Shown piece after piece: positions 35,789 to 44,671 of a stretch of 64,000 bases of DNA (its first letter is position 1; each line of letters opens with the position of its first letter). Below the pieces are notes generated by a model. That model ran no database searches and was not told the DNA's origin. It worked only from the letters and a program-made list of their open reading frames with translations. The position numbers and the translations under genes were made by a program. Origin of the DNA: Chitinophagaceae bacterium 26-R-25 (GTDB lineage: Bacteria; Bacteroidota; Bacteroidia; Chitinophagales; Chitinophagaceae); contig JARWSJ010000002.1 of assembly GCA_029906195.1 (NCBI GenBank), positions 434,001 to 498,000 on the forward strand. The letters are read 5' to 3'.

Positions 35789-36598
35789 GTGCAAAATTTG
35801 AAAAATAAACCGGCTTACATACTTCTCAGTTTTGATGTGGAAGAATTTGATCTGCCGCTGGAATATGGGCAAATCATTTCAGCGGATGAGCAAATGGCAA
35901 CCGGCTTTCGTGGTCTGCAAAGCATGCAGGATGTTTTGACTGCAACTGATGTCAAAACCACCTTGTTTACAACTGCCAATTTCGCACAACATTATCCCGC
36001 TGAAATGCTGGCTCTCGCTGCCAAACATGAGATCGCCTCTCACACTTTTTATCATTCGGAGTATGAAACTTCGCATTTGCTGCAAAGTCGCCAGGTGCTA
36101 AGTGATATTTGTAAAACTGAAGTAACGGGATTACGTATGCCGCGCCTGAGAAAAGTAGATATGAGCGATGTATTTGCTGCAGGCTACACCTACGATTCTT
36201 CCATTAACCCCACTTATTTGCCCGGCAGATATAACAACCTCAAAATATCGCGAACAGTCTACAAAGAAGAAAATATAGTACGTGTGCCAACCTCTGTATC
36301 GCCGCATTTACGCATTCCTCTTTTTTGGCTGGCTTTTAAAAATTTACCTTATTTGGTATTTAAGAATCTGGCGATTCAAACATTAAAACATGATGGTTAT
36401 TTGTGTCTGTACTTTCATCCGTGGGAACTGACAGACATTAGTCAATACAAAGTGCCGGGCTACACAAAACGCCATAGTGCAAACAATGTACTGAGAGAAA
36501 GAATGTTAAGGCTAATAAAAGATCTGTCTCAATATGGAGAATTTATAACTACGCAGGAGTTTTTAAATTTTACTTTGCATTCCAAACAAGCAACATAA
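35789..36598 (+). CDS. Polysaccharide deacetylase family protein
   Basis: 269 residues from a GTG at 35789, chosen because it gives the first strand with no long leader. The deacetylase fold is marked by LLSFDVEEFDLP (metal Asp pair) near residue 15 and EIASHTFYHSEYETSH near 90 (metal His). GLRMPRLRKVDM and YLCLYFHPWEL cover later motifs. It resembles the DVEE-type deacetylases found in exopolysaccharide clusters. It is tightly coupled to the glycosyltransferase gene. Confidence 0.87.
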   Translation: MQNLKNKPAYILLSFDVEEFDLPLEYGQIISADEQMATGFRGLQSMQDVLTATDVKTTLFTTANFAQHYPAEMLALAAKHEIASHTFYHSEYETSHLLQSRQVLSDICKTEVTGLRMPRLRKVDMSDVFAAGYTYDSSINPTYLPGRYNNLKISRTVYKEENIVRVPTSVSPHLRIPLFWLAFKNLPYLVFKNLAIQTLKHDGYLCLYFHPWELTDISQYKVPGYTKRHSANNVLRERMLRLIKDLSQYGEFITTQEFLNFTLHSKQAT

Positions 36599-36623
36599 AC
36601 TTAATTAGTTTAAACAGTTTTAA

Positions 36624-37118
36624 ATGGCATCACTTCTTCAAGATATCAAAACTCAATCAGACTGGATAACCAAAGCGTTTGCAGCTGACAAACTAAACCT
36701 TGACTATACTATTCACAGTTTTATTCAAATTGACGAGTTCTTCGACAAACATTCCAAAGACGGCAAAGCGATAAAAAATGGGCGTTTATCAAAAAATATA
36801 GGCCCTATACTATTCTCGTTGGGTTCATACGTTGGAGAGACAATAATTAAAAAAGTTCCTGGTTCTATTTGGCAAACGGACGACAATGACCCGCAAGGCG
36901 AAATAACTGCATCTGTAAAACTTCCCGATGGCGCAATTGTTTTTCCAATGCAGCGTATGATGAAACGTTTTCAGAATGGTTTGGAAGATGCCGTATACGT
37001 TTATGGGCATCACATCGCAAAGAACTACATCGACGAGCCATTTGATCAGTCGTTTTGGAGCATAGGCAATAAAGGAGATGAACAAATTAAAAAATCCTGG
37101 TGGAAATTCTGGCAGTAG
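36624..37118 (+). CDS. Conserved hypothetical protein
   Basis: This 164-residue protein has no signal peptide or membrane helix. It starts 25 bp after the deacetylase gene on the same strand, so it may belong to that transcript. Phrases such as DYTIHSFIQIDEFFDKHSK and FSLGSYVGETIIKKVPGSIW resemble a group of small uncharacterised proteins often annotated as hypothetical. The C-terminus is aromatic and basic (KKSWWKFWQ). I do not recognise a named domain. Confidence 0.7.
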   Translation: MASLLQDIKTQSDWITKAFAADKLNLDYTIHSFIQIDEFFDKHSKDGKAIKNGRLSKNIGPILFSLGSYVGETIIKKVPGSIWQTDDNDPQGEITASVKLPDGAIVFPMQRMMKRFQNGLEDAVYVYGHHIAKNYIDEPFDQSFWSIGNKGDEQIKKSWWKFWQ

Positions 37119-37140
37119 TGGGTTTTTTGTTTTAAATGTT

Positions 37141-37701
37141 CTAAACCCTCGGTTTCCATGCGATTTCTTCCACGTGTGCCAAATGTGCCACATATCTTGC
37201 TAAAACAAAAAGATAATCGCTCAACCTGTTCAAATATTTGATCACAACGGCTTCAACAGCCAATTCCTGGAACTGCATGTTTACACATAACCTTTCGGCA
37301 CGGCGACAAACGCAACGTGCGATATGGGTGTGAGAAACAGCGACGCTGCCGCCGGGCAAAATGAAATGTTTCATTGGGGGCAAAACGGTGTTCATTTTGT
37401 CTATTTCCTTTTCCAGTAATTCAACATCACTTTCTTTTAGGTCGGGAATTTTAAGCGAAGGCTCTTTATCAGGATCACAGGCCAGCGAAGAGCCAACGGT
37501 AAACAAACGGTCCTGTATTTCTTTCAGTAAAATTTTGCTGTGACTATCCGTAATCAAGTCATTTACCAACCCAATGTATGAATTCAATTCATCAACCGTT
37601 CCATAAGCCTCAATGCGAATATGGGATTTAGGAACCTTGGTGCCACCTATTAAAGACGTTGTTCCTTTGTCGCCAGTTTTGGTGTAGATTTTAGTAGCCA
37701 T
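37141..37701 (-). CDS. Cob(I)yrinic acid a,c-diamide adenosyltransferase, PduO type
   Basis: This 186-residue enzyme transfers the adenosyl group from ATP to cob(I)alamin. The N-terminal ATP loop is TKTGDKGTTSLIGGTKVPKS, followed by RIEAYGTVDELNSYIG. The helix CVCRRAERL holds the conserved Arg residues of the active site, and YLNRLSDYLFVLAR the later signature. Length normal. No cobalamin genes are adjacent. It ends close to the convergent hypothetical gene. Confidence 0.94.
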   Translation of the reverse strand: MATKIYTKTGDKGTTSLIGGTKVPKSHIRIEAYGTVDELNSYIGLVNDLITDSHSKILLKEIQDRLFTVGSSLACDPDKEPSLKIPDLKESDVELLEKEIDKMNTVLPPMKHFILPGGSVAVSHTHIARCVCRRAERLCVNMQFQELAVEAVVIKYLNRLSDYLFVLARYVAHLAHVEEIAWKPRV

Positions 37702-37712
37702 GGAGGAATGAT

Positions 37713-37870
37713 TGATTAACTGATTAACTGATTAACTGAAGGGCGAATAACTGAGTAACTGAATAACTGAATAACTGAAGGTTTGGATCTCAGAAAGCCT
37801 ATAATTACTTTAAGTTTTTCGAATTTGAAACATTCAGTTATTCAGTTATTCAGTTAATCAGTTATTCAGT
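37713..37870. repeat. Inverted repeat, family C copy 1 (TAACTGAA type), no gene inside
   Basis: The left arm 37713-37782 is a run of GATTAACT/GAATAACT words ending AACTGAAGG. The right arm is at 37831-37870 (TTCAGTTATTCAGTTATTCA). The right arm overlaps the stop codon of the ABC ATPase gene that ends at 37866. Confidence 0.88.
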
Positions 37871-38570
37871 GCGCCGCTGCCATCTCTCTCCGCTTGTCTG
37901 TCTCTATAACGCCATCGCGCAGACGAACAACCCGGCGGGCATAAGCAGCAATGTCTTCTTCGTGGGTAACAAGCACTACGGTATTTCCTGCGGCCTGTAT
38001 GCTACCGAACAATTCCATGATCTCCACCGAAGTTCTAGAATCAAGGTTTCCGGTAGGCTCATCTGCGAGGATGATGGAGGGGTTATTTACCAGTGCACGG
38101 GCAATGGCTACACGCTGTATCTGGCCACCACTCATTTCGTTTGGTTTGTGATGGCTTCTGTCTGCCAGTCCCACTTTTGCCAACACTTCTCTTGCCATTT
38201 CCAGTCTTGGCCTTTTTGCAATACCTGCGTAGATCAATGGCAGGGCCACATTTTCTGCCGCAGTTAAGCGTGGCAATAAGTTGAACTGCTGGAAAACGAA
38301 GCCGATTTCCTTGTTGCGCACTTCGGCAAGTGCATCATCTGGCATGGTGCTCACATTGCTTCCGTTTAATATGTACTTTCCGGCGGTGAGGGAGTCGAGG
38401 CAGCCAATAATATTCATCAGCGTGCTTTTTCCCGAACCGGATGGTCCCATCAGCGCAACATATTCATTTTTAAAAATATCCAGCGATATTCCTTTGAGTA
38501 CAGGAAGTGCCTGTTTTCCCATAAAATAGCTTTTCTGGACATTTTCAAGATGAATGATAGATTGATCCAT
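37866..38570 (-). CDS. ABC transporter ATP-binding protein, MacB/LolD type
   Basis: 234 residues with Walker [10 protein letters not shown], signature [15 protein letters not shown] and Walker [38 protein letters not shown] is typical of the MacB/LptB-like group that drives FtsX-fold permeases. No permease is adjacent. The stop codon (TGA) lies inside the right arm of an inverted repeat, and the last residues (MAAAH) may have been altered by it. Confidence 0.9.
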   Translation of the reverse strand: MDQSIIHLENVQKSYFMGKQALPVLKGISLDIFKNEYVALMGPSGSGKSTLMNIIGCLDSLTAGKYILNGSNVSTMPDDALAEVRNKEIGFVFQQFNLLPRLTAAENVALPLIYAGIAKRPRLEMAREVLAKVGLADRSHHKPNEMSGGQIQRVAIARALVNNPSIILADEPTGNLDSRTSVEIMELFGSIQAAGNTVVLVTHEEDIAAYARRVVRLRDGVIETDKRREMAAAH

Positions 38571-38593
38571 AGAGAGGTTATGAGTTTTATGTT

Positions 38594-38726
38594 AATTGAA
38601 AATTGAAAGTTGAAAGTTGAAAATGAGTTATCATTGAAGGTTTGTTCGGTTTAAAAGTACTTGACTCTCAATTTTCGCATCTCAATCACAAATCATTTTC
38701 AATTTTCAACTTTCCATTTTCAATTA
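38594..38726. repeat. Inverted repeat, family D copy (AATTGAAAGTTGAAAGTTGA type)
   Basis: The left arm is at 38594-38629 and the right arm at 38690-38726. The right arm contains the TAA stop of gatC. A second copy is at 53143. Confidence 0.85.
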
Positions 38727-39014
38727 TTTCTGTATCACTTTCGGGACTTTAAAATAGTCAGAATCTGCCAAAGGGGCGTTCTTTAGCGCCTCATTTTTAG
38801 GCATGGAACCTTTTACCGCATCCTCACGAAAAGCATCGGTTACACTGGTCATGTGTAATAGAGGTTCTGTGCCCGTAGTATCTACCTCCTGAAGTTTCTC
38901 CACAAATGCAATCATTTTCTCCAGGTCGCTTTTAATTTCCAGCTTTTCCGCTTCGTTAAAGCTTAATCTGGATAATGCCGCCAGGTTGTCCACTAGTTTG
39001 TCTGTTACTTCCAT
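38724..39014 (-). CDS. gatC: Aspartyl/glutamyl-tRNA amidotransferase subunit C
   Basis: This 96-residue protein is the normal length for GatC, which braces GatA and GatB in the enzyme that makes Gln-tRNA (or Asn-tRNA). The N-terminus VDNLAALSRLSFNEAEKLEIKSDLEKMIAFVEKL and the FREDAV and DSDYFKVPKVI motifs are typical. gatA and gatB are not nearby. The stop codon lies in a repeat arm. Confidence 0.95.
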   Translation of the reverse strand: MEVTDKLVDNLAALSRLSFNEAEKLEIKSDLEKMIAFVEKLQEVDTTGTEPLLHMTSVTDAFREDAVKGSMPKNEALKNAPLADSDYFKVPKVIQK

Positions 39015-39044
39015 ATTCCAAAAATAACGGAAAACCAGAGAAGG

Positions 39045-39187
39045 GAACGCAGATTGTCATGATTTTCATGATTTGTAAAGATTTTTTGATTTGATATTTG
39101 AGGTTGGAAGTTGCTGGATTCTTATTAATTGTCAGCGGTAGAAATCTCAAATCCTGCTAATCATGAAAATCATGAAAATCTGCGTTC
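39045..39187. repeat. Inverted repeat, family A copy 3
   Basis: The left arm begins GAACGCAGATTGTCATGATT and the right arm ends CATGAAAATCTGCGTTC. The loop is longer than in copies 1 and 4. It fills the gap between divergent gatC and trpS, so it covers their upstream regions. Confidence 0.87.
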
Positions 39188-39253
39188 CGTTTTCCCATGG
39201 CATTTTCAAATTTCCACATTTTCAAATTTTCAAATTCTTATCTTCGCCCGGTT

Positions 39254-40258
39254 ATGGAAAAAGGGAAAAAACAGATAGTAATGAGTGGCATCCGTCCCAC
39301 GGGTTTTTTGCATTTGGGCAATTACTTTGGGGCATTGCGCAATTATGTGCGCATGCAGGATGAATATGAATGTTATTTTATGGTAGCGGATCTGCATTCG
39401 CTTACCACACATCCTGATACAAAAGAGTTAAAAGGACACGTGCATCGTGTATTGGCTGAGAATATCGCTTCCGGTCTTGATCCTGAAAAAGCAGCGCTTT
39501 TCTGCCAGAGCCATGTTCGTGAAACAAGCGAATTATATCTTTATTTGAATATGCTGGCTTATAAAGGGGAGTTGGAAAAAACACCTACTTTTAAAGACAA
39601 GGTGAGATTGCAACCGGATAACGTAAATGCCGGTTTGCTGACTTATCCTGTTTTGATGGCGGCGGATATCCTGCTTCACCGTGCGGCGCTGGTGCCGGTT
39701 GGTAAGGATCAGGAGCAGCACCTGGAAATTGCCCGCACTTACGCCACGAGGTTCAATCACCGTTATGGTGACGTTTTTCCGGGGCCCCAGGCATTTAATT
39801 TTGGCCAGGCGCTGGTAAAAGTGCCAAGTCTTGACGGAGAAGGAAAAATGAGTAAAAGTGAAAACCAGAACGCGACATTATATTTGGCTGACTCTGATGA
39901 TGTGATTCGTAAAAAGGTGAAAAAAGCCAAAAGTGATAGTGGGCCGACAGAGCCAAATTCAGTGAAGCCGGACTATATCGAAAACCTTTTCCTGCTGATG
40001 AGTTTGGTATGCGAGAAAGATGTGATTGAAAAGTTTGAAAGCGATTATAATAATTGCACCATTCAATATGGTAAATTGAAGGAGCAGCTGGGAGAAGATA
40101 TGGTGAAGTTTATTGCCCCTATCCGTGAAAAGGCTGAAAGCATCCGCACAAACGAAAAGTATTTGAACGAGGTGATGGAAAAAGGTGCGGAAAAGGCAAG
40201 AAAGAGCGCCAATGCAACCATGGAGCAGGTTAGAAAGCACATGGGATTAGTTTATTAA
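39254..40258 (+). CDS. trpS: Tryptophanyl-tRNA synthetase
   Basis: About 334 residues from the ATG at 39254. An upstream ATG would add 19 residues encoded by repeat sequence, which is unlikely. The class I motifs are HLGN in TGFLHLGNYFGALRNYV (residues about 15-25) and KMSKSEN near residue 197. It charges tRNA-Trp. Full length, single gene. Confidence 0.96.
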   Translation: MEKGKKQIVMSGIRPTGFLHLGNYFGALRNYVRMQDEYECYFMVADLHSLTTHPDTKELKGHVHRVLAENIASGLDPEKAALFCQSHVRETSELYLYLNMLAYKGELEKTPTFKDKVRLQPDNVNAGLLTYPVLMAADILLHRAALVPVGKDQEQHLEIARTYATRFNHRYGDVFPGPQAFNFGQALVKVPSLDGEGKMSKSENQNATLYLADSDDVIRKKVKKAKSDSGPTEPNSVKPDYIENLFLLMSLVCEKDVIEKFESDYNNCTIQYGKLKEQLGEDMVKFIAPIREKAESIRTNEKYLNEVMEKGAEKARKSANATMEQVRKHMGLVY

Positions 40259-40301
40259 TTTACATACCCTAATAAAAATTGACTGTTTTACACTTTATTT
40301 C

Positions 40302-40937
40302 ATGGCTAAAGCAAAAAAACCCAAACACATAGCGATTGCCGGAAACATCGGTGCGGGCAAAACCACTTTAACGGAAATGCTGAGCAAGCATTACAAGTGG
40401 ATACCGCAATTTGAAGATGTTGACCACAACCCGTACCTGAATGATTTTTATGAAGACATGCCCCGCTGGAGCTTCAATCTTCAGATATTCTTTTTGAACA
40501 GCCGCCTTAATCAGCTGCTGGATATTCACAGGGGAACAGAAACTGTTATCCAGGACAGGACGATCTATGAAGATGCAAATATTTTTGCGCCGAACCTTCA
40601 TGAGATGGGGCTGATGAACAAACGTGATTTTGACAACTACTATAAATTTTTCCAAACCCTGAAAGGAATGGTGCAGCCTCCAGACCTGATGATCTATCTG
40701 CAGGCATCTGTTCCAACACTGGTTGCGCAGATACAAAAACGCGGCAGGGAATACGAAGAGAATATCAGGCTGGACTACCTGAAGCGCCTGAACGACTACT
40801 ACAACAAATGGATTGAATCATACAAAGAAGGTCCATTGTTGGTTATCGATGTTGACAAAAACAAATTCGCAGAAAACGAAGAGCATTTGGGTGATATAAT
40901 CAACAAAATTGATTCGCAGTTGTACGGATTGTTCTAG
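40302..40937 (+). CDS. Deoxynucleoside kinase
   Basis: This 211-residue protein has the P-loop AGNIGAGKTTL at about 13-23. The segment EDVDHNPYLNDFYEDMPRWSFNLQIFFLNSR and the DRTIYEDANIF (ERS-type) motif match the dNK/dGK family. A lid region RGREYEENIRLDYLKRLN follows. It phosphorylates deoxynucleosides for nucleotide salvage; the specificity cannot be judged here. Confidence 0.93.
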   Translation: MAKAKKPKHIAIAGNIGAGKTTLTEMLSKHYKWIPQFEDVDHNPYLNDFYEDMPRWSFNLQIFFLNSRLNQLLDIHRGTETVIQDRTIYEDANIFAPNLHEMGLMNKRDFDNYYKFFQTLKGMVQPPDLMIYLQASVPTLVAQIQKRGREYEENIRLDYLKRLNDYYNKWIESYKEGPLLVIDVDKNKFAENEEHLGDIINKIDSQLYGLF

Positions 40938-40961
40938 TTTTTTTCCCGGCAAAATAATTGA

Positions 40962-40995
40962 AGCGTTGGCCTTGTGAGAGCCAGCGCTTTTTTTA
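40962..40995 (+). terminator. Intrinsic terminator after the deoxynucleoside kinase gene
   Basis: AGCGTTGGC pairs with GCCAGCGCT (one G-T type pair), loop of 9, followed by a run of T residues. Confidence 0.85.
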
Positions 40996-41003
40996 TTTAC
41001 AAA

Positions 41004-41138
41004 TAGCTGAATAACGGAGTAACTGAATAACTGAAGGGTTGATCGTTCAAGAGTGCCTATAGTATTTTAACCATTGTTATAGTGGTAAAGATTCCATGGT
41101 CGAACTCAGTCATTCAGTTATTCAATTATTCAGTTATC
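41004..41138. repeat. Inverted repeat, family C copy 2, no gene inside
   Basis: The left arm reads GAATAACGGAGTAACTGAAT and continues to ACTGAAGGG. The right arm is at 41107-41138 (CAGTCATTCAGTTATTC...). The first bases of the centre (TTGATCGTTCAAGAGTGCCTATAGT) resemble those of copy 1. Confidence 0.87.
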
Positions 41139-41180
41139 AAATGAACTCTGGCTATTTATATTTGTTTAGAAAACCTACTT

Positions 41181-42731
41181 ATGAAGCGAATGATTTATTC
41201 CATGGCTATTCCACTTTCCATAGCCTTATCGGCAAATGCACAAGACACCATACCACCGGATAAACTGTACGGTGAGTTGTTTGTGGATGTGCAGATGAAC
41301 CGCATTTTCCCTGACGGCAAAACGTTTGTGGATTGTACTGCCAAAAGATCCCCCGCCGAGATCGCAGAAGAGTATGCGAAAATCAAGAAGGCTCCTGCTG
41401 CAGATTTTTCATTGAAAAAATTTGTGGAAGATAATTTTGATTTGCCCGTTGCTCCATCTGATAATTATAAAACAGATAAGAGTGTGGATGTGCAAACGCA
41501 TATCAAACAACTGTGGCAGGTGTTGAAAAGAAATCCTGACAATGCTGTTGCAGGAAGTACATTGTTGCCGCTGCCAAATCCATATATTGTTCCCGGCGGC
41601 AGGTTCCGCGAAGTATATTACTGGGATTCTTACTTCACCATGCTCGGCCTGGAAGCAAGTGGCGAAACTGCCATGATCGAAAATCTCGTGAATAATTTTT
41701 CGTGGCTTCTAAGTCAGTACGGACATGTGCCGAATGGCAATCGCACTTATTATTTAAGCAGGTCGCAACCTCCGTTCTTTTCATTGATGCTCGATTTATT
41801 GGCAAAGAAAAGCGGGGATAAAGTGTATGCAGAATACCAGCGTCCATTGCAAAGCGAGTACGATTACTGGATGGATAAAACTGCACCCACAAAACATGTG
41901 GTGAAAATGGCAAATGGGGATGTTTTAAACAGGTATTACGATCAATACGAAACGCCGCGCCAGGAAAGCTACAGAGAAGATGTAGAGCTTGGTGCAAAAG
42001 CAAGTGAAGCAGTAAAGAAAGCCCGCTACAGAAGTCTGCGCTCAGCAGCAGAAAGCGGCTGGGATTTTAGTACAAGATGGTTTGCCGATGGAAAGAATAT
42101 TTCAACCATTGAAACGACTAATTTCTTACCTGTAGATTTGAATTGCTTGTTGTATCATTTGGAAATTACTTTATCGAAATCATACAAAGCGACAGGCGAT
42201 TTATTGAGGGCAAATTTGTTCACGCAAATTGCAGAGAAACGTAAAACGGCTATCAACAAATATCTGTACAACGCAGCTGATGGCTGGTACTACGATTACA
42301 ACATCACTGGAAAAACATTGAGCAATTCGATGACGATTGCCGGCATTACACCATTTTATTTTGCGCTGGCACCAAAAGAGAGAATTGAAAAAGCTGCAGC
42401 AATAGTAGAAAAGAAATTTTTGAAACCTGGTGGTGTTGTTACAACGCTTAAAAACAGCGGCCAGCAGTGGGATGCACCAAATGGGTGGGCACCGCTGGAA
42501 TGGATGACGATCAAAGGCCTGGAGCAATACGGAAAAAATGATCTTGCAAAAGAAATTGCCAAACGCTGGATTGACTTGAATGTAAAGGTCTACAAAGCCA
42601 CTGGCAAAATGATGGAGAAATACAATGTTGAAAATGTTGATGCAGCTGCTGGCGGTGGTGAATATCCGTCACAGGATGGTTTCGGCTGGACGAACGGCGT
42701 GCTGATGCAATTGATGAAGGAATATCCCTAA
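41181..42731 (+). CDS. treA: Exported trehalase, glycoside hydrolase family 37
   Basis: This 516-residue enzyme splits trehalose to two glucose units. The signal peptide is MKRMIYSMAIPLSIALSANAQ, so it acts in the periplasm or outside. Both GH37 signatures are present: PGGRFREVYYWDSYFTMLGL near residue 138 and QWDAPNGWAPLEWM near 433. PPDKLYGELFVDVQMNRIFPDGKTFVD is the usual N-terminal start. Full length. An empty family C repeat lies just upstream. Confidence 0.95.
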   Translation: MKRMIYSMAIPLSIALSANAQDTIPPDKLYGELFVDVQMNRIFPDGKTFVDCTAKRSPAEIAEEYAKIKKAPAADFSLKKFVEDNFDLPVAPSDNYKTDKSVDVQTHIKQLWQVLKRNPDNAVAGSTLLPLPNPYIVPGGRFREVYYWDSYFTMLGLEASGETAMIENLVNNFSWLLSQYGHVPNGNRTYYLSRSQPPFFSLMLDLLAKKSGDKVYAEYQRPLQSEYDYWMDKTAPTKHVVKMANGDVLNRYYDQYETPRQESYREDVELGAKASEAVKKARYRSLRSAAESGWDFSTRWFADGKNISTIETTNFLPVDLNCLLYHLEITLSKSYKATGDLLRANLFTQIAEKRKTAINKYLYNAADGWYYDYNITGKTLSNSMTIAGITPFYFALAPKERIEKAAAIVEKKFLKPGGVVTTLKNSGQQWDAPNGWAPLEWMTIKGLEQYGKNDLAKEIAKRWIDLNVKVYKATGKMMEKYNVENVDAAAGGGEYPSQDGFGWTNGVLMQLMKEYP

Positions 42732-42750
42732 TACATAACGAATGCCCGTA

Positions 42751-42771
42751 GAGACGCATTGAATGCGTCTC
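42751..42771 (+). repeat. REP-like palindrome type 1, copy A
   Basis: GAGACGCAT-TGA-ATGCGTCTC, a 9-bp perfect stem. Compared with copies C and D the stem differs at one pair, changed on both sides. Confidence 0.85.
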
Positions 42772-42842
42772 TGTAACACCCCAAACGTGTGACAGAAATA
42801 TTCGGAACATAGAATTTTAGGCTGCATTCGTTCGGGGCGACA

Positions 42843-42863
42843 GAGACGCGTTCAACGCGTCTC
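42843..42863 (-). repeat. REP-like palindrome type 1, copy B
   Basis: GAGACGCGT-TCA-ACGCGTCTC. The loop is the complement of TGA, so this copy is inverted relative to A. Confidence 0.85.
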
Positions 42864-42890
42864 TACAGGTGTGACAATTCGATATTTCAA

Positions 42891-43433
42891 TTACGACTTG
42901 TAAAATTTATCCTTTTCCCATTTGTTTGGATTATTGATTATATAATTTGAAATGCTGTAAAATGATTGTTGTGTACGAATAATATGATCATGAAATCTTT
43001 CCTGCCAACCAAATTCTTTTCCTAATTTTTTAGCATAACTAGTCACTGCTGCCTTGTATCCTTTGATGAGTGAAGAAAGATTGTGGCGCTGCGGGCCAAA
43101 TATGTTAGGTGTCCAGTCTTGCAGTTTGCGATTATATTCATTTCCTCCAATCATTATGATTCCATGAATATGGTTGGGCATTACAATAAATTCTCCCAAT
43201 TCAATATTCATGTCAGCTCTTAGCGAAGGTGTTTCAAACCAAGTCTCTTCGGCAAATTGTCCAATTGATGATTTCTGGAGATAAGCCGTGTCGTCCGATT
43301 TGACAATTGAGCCGAAATAATGAAAATGTTTTCGCGTACAAATAGTTACAAAGTAAAATCCAGGACTGCCATAATCCCATGTTAGAAGTCTGGCTGAAGG
43401 AATGCGAAATTTGTTTTGAAATAATTCTGCCAT
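42891..43433 (-). CDS. REP-associated tyrosine transposase (RAYT), Y1/HUH type
   Basis: 180 residues from the ATG at 43433. A longer frame upstream only translates a palindrome and is discarded. WDYGSPGFYFVTICTRKHFHYFG starts the Y1 transposase fold, MPNHIHGIIMI (residues 85-95) gives the HUH-type metal-binding pair H88 and H90, and tyrosines in IKGYKAAVTSYAKK (Y126, Y133) are candidates for the catalytic residue. GWQERFHDHIIRTQQSFYSISNYIINNPNKW is the usual tail. RAYTs nick single-stranded DNA at REP hairpins. Two REP-like palindromes lie on each side in opposite orientations, the typical REPtron layout. Confidence 0.88.
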   Translation of the reverse strand: MAELFQNKFRIPSARLLTWDYGSPGFYFVTICTRKHFHYFGSIVKSDDTAYLQKSSIGQFAEETWFETPSLRADMNIELGEFIVMPNHIHGIIMIGGNEYNRKLQDWTPNIFGPQRHNLSSLIKGYKAAVTSYAKKLGKEFGWQERFHDHIIRTQQSFYSISNYIINNPNKWEKDKFYKS

Positions 43434-43462
43434 CAGTGATGTTTTAATGGCAGTATCTAGTA

Positions 43463-43483
43463 GAGACGCGTTGAACGCGTCTC
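43463..43483 (+). repeat. REP-like palindrome type 1, copy C
   Basis: GAGACGCGT-TGA-ACGCGTCTC, 30 bp upstream of the RAYT start codon. Confidence 0.85.
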
Positions 43484-43579
43484 CGTTGCACAGGTTGAAT
43501 GTAGATGTAAAACGTGAAATCCTGCAACGAAAATATGGCAATTGTTTCATTTTTGTTGTAACCACTGGGTGGTGCGACA

Positions 43580-43600
43580 GAGACGCGTTCAACGCGTCTC
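43580..43600 (-). repeat. REP-like palindrome type 1, copy D
   Basis: GAGACGCGT-TCA-ACGCGTCTC, inverted relative to copy C, 8 bp after the stop of the DUF922 gene. Confidence 0.85.
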
Positions 43601-43607
43601 TACGGGG

Positions 43608-44135
43608 TCAATACCCCGCATACTCCTGGTATTCTTTCAAATCTTCAGAGATCCTTTTCGACCATCGTTGTTGTGCATCTTTAATGAGAGAATGGTCCGT
43701 TTCGCTATCGTATTGTTTTTGCACTTGCTCATGTTCTGTCATGATGCGCTGATAAATGTCGGGCAGATCTTTACCAACCGTCTTCTGGTTAAACTTATAT
43801 TCTTTCATTGCCTTGTTCAACTTCCTTGCATAAAGTTCCGAGATGTCAAAATGCACTTGTTCGTGCGCCAGAACATAATCATTTTTAACACGCATCCATG
43901 ATTTTGATTTATCAAAAAAGCAATTGATCTTATAAGTGAATCCGCTGGAATTGTAACCCATGTCCATTTTTATAGACGTATTCGTTAAAGCGGCGTTGGT
44001 GTAAGAAGATTCTACCGGAGCCTTAAAATCCTCCATTGTTATTTTTTTTACCGCGTTCCAGCGAATAAGATTGCCGGATTGAGCCTTCGCATACGATAAG
44101 GAAAACAGGAGAACAAAAAGGTGGATTATTTTCAT
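43608..44135 (-). CDS. DUF922-type exported zinc protease
   Basis: This 175-residue protein has a signal peptide MKIIHLFVLLFSLSYAKAQ. The zinc motif HEQVH is at 91-95 in DYVLAHEQVHFDISE, the hallmark of DUF922 peptidase-like proteins. The C-terminal half is helical (ARKLNKAMKEY, IYQRIMTEHEQVQKQYDSET). Acts outside the cytoplasm; substrate unknown. Single gene. Confidence 0.85.
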   Translation of the reverse strand: MKIIHLFVLLFSLSYAKAQSGNLIRWNAVKKITMEDFKAPVESSYTNAALTNTSIKMDMGYNSSGFTYKINCFFDKSKSWMRVKNDYVLAHEQVHFDISELYARKLNKAMKEYKFNQKTVGKDLPDIYQRIMTEHEQVQKQYDSETDHSLIKDAQQRWSKRISEDLKEYQEYAGY

Positions 44136-44170
44136 TCTACAATTTAAAAAAACGATTTCTTAAATCAGTG

Positions 44171-44641
44171 TTAAGTAATATCAATCTCGTTTGTCAAAAT
44201 GCGGGTGATGATTGGGCGACTAACCTCGTTTTTATTCGGTTCCTGGAATCTCGCTCTTGCGTTGGTGGACAAAATTCTTCCCCTGTCATAAAAAAAGAAC
44301 GGTAAACTATTGATAGCAAGCCGGCTATCAAGGAGTTGATTGCAAAGCGTCAGCAAAGATTTTCCCTCCTCCAATTTCAAAAAATGATAAAGTACGGTCA
44401 ACCAAAAAATAGTTAACGTTTCATGGTATCCACTGTCGCCGGTATTTTCCGTGCCTACTGCCAGATTATAGGAAACAATCCCTGAACGCATTCTGCAAAT
44501 GGATTCATCCAAAGTGAAATTGTGAACGTGCCAAAGGCCGACCGTTAGATGTGCGGCATGGGTCCAGGCAGATTTTGGAAGTGTTTTAGTATTGAACTGT
44601 TCAATGAGATGCAGAATCTCTTGTTCGGATGTATAATGCAA
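44171..44641 (-). CDS. Conserved hypothetical protein
   Basis: The product is 156 residues with no signal. The opening (EQEILHLIEQFNTKTLPKSAWTHAAHLTVGLWHV) is a pattern I have seen in small uncharacterised cytoplasmic proteins of many bacteria. Two histidines in WTHAAH and a later HE pair could bind metal, but nothing supports a function. It lies 30 bp downstream of the zinc-ribbon gene and is probably co-transcribed. Confidence 0.75.
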   Translation of the reverse strand: MHYTSEQEILHLIEQFNTKTLPKSAWTHAAHLTVGLWHVHNFTLDESICRMRSGIVSYNLAVGTENTGDSGYHETLTIFWLTVLYHFLKLEEGKSLLTLCNQLLDSRLAINSLPFFFYDRGRILSTNARARFQEPNKNEVSRPIITRILTNEIDIT

Positions 44642-44671
44642 TGAAACTAAATTTGTGCGTTGAGATATCGA

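Noticed and set aside
43434-43592. N-terminal extension of the RAYT reading frame
   Set aside because: It translates the REP palindrome and upstream spacer; the conserved fold starts after the ATG at 43433.
42733-43610. GAGACGCGT palindromes as a CRISPR repeat
   Set aside because: They occur in opposed orientations, irregularly spaced, around a RAYT gene, which is the REP pattern; no cas gene is near.
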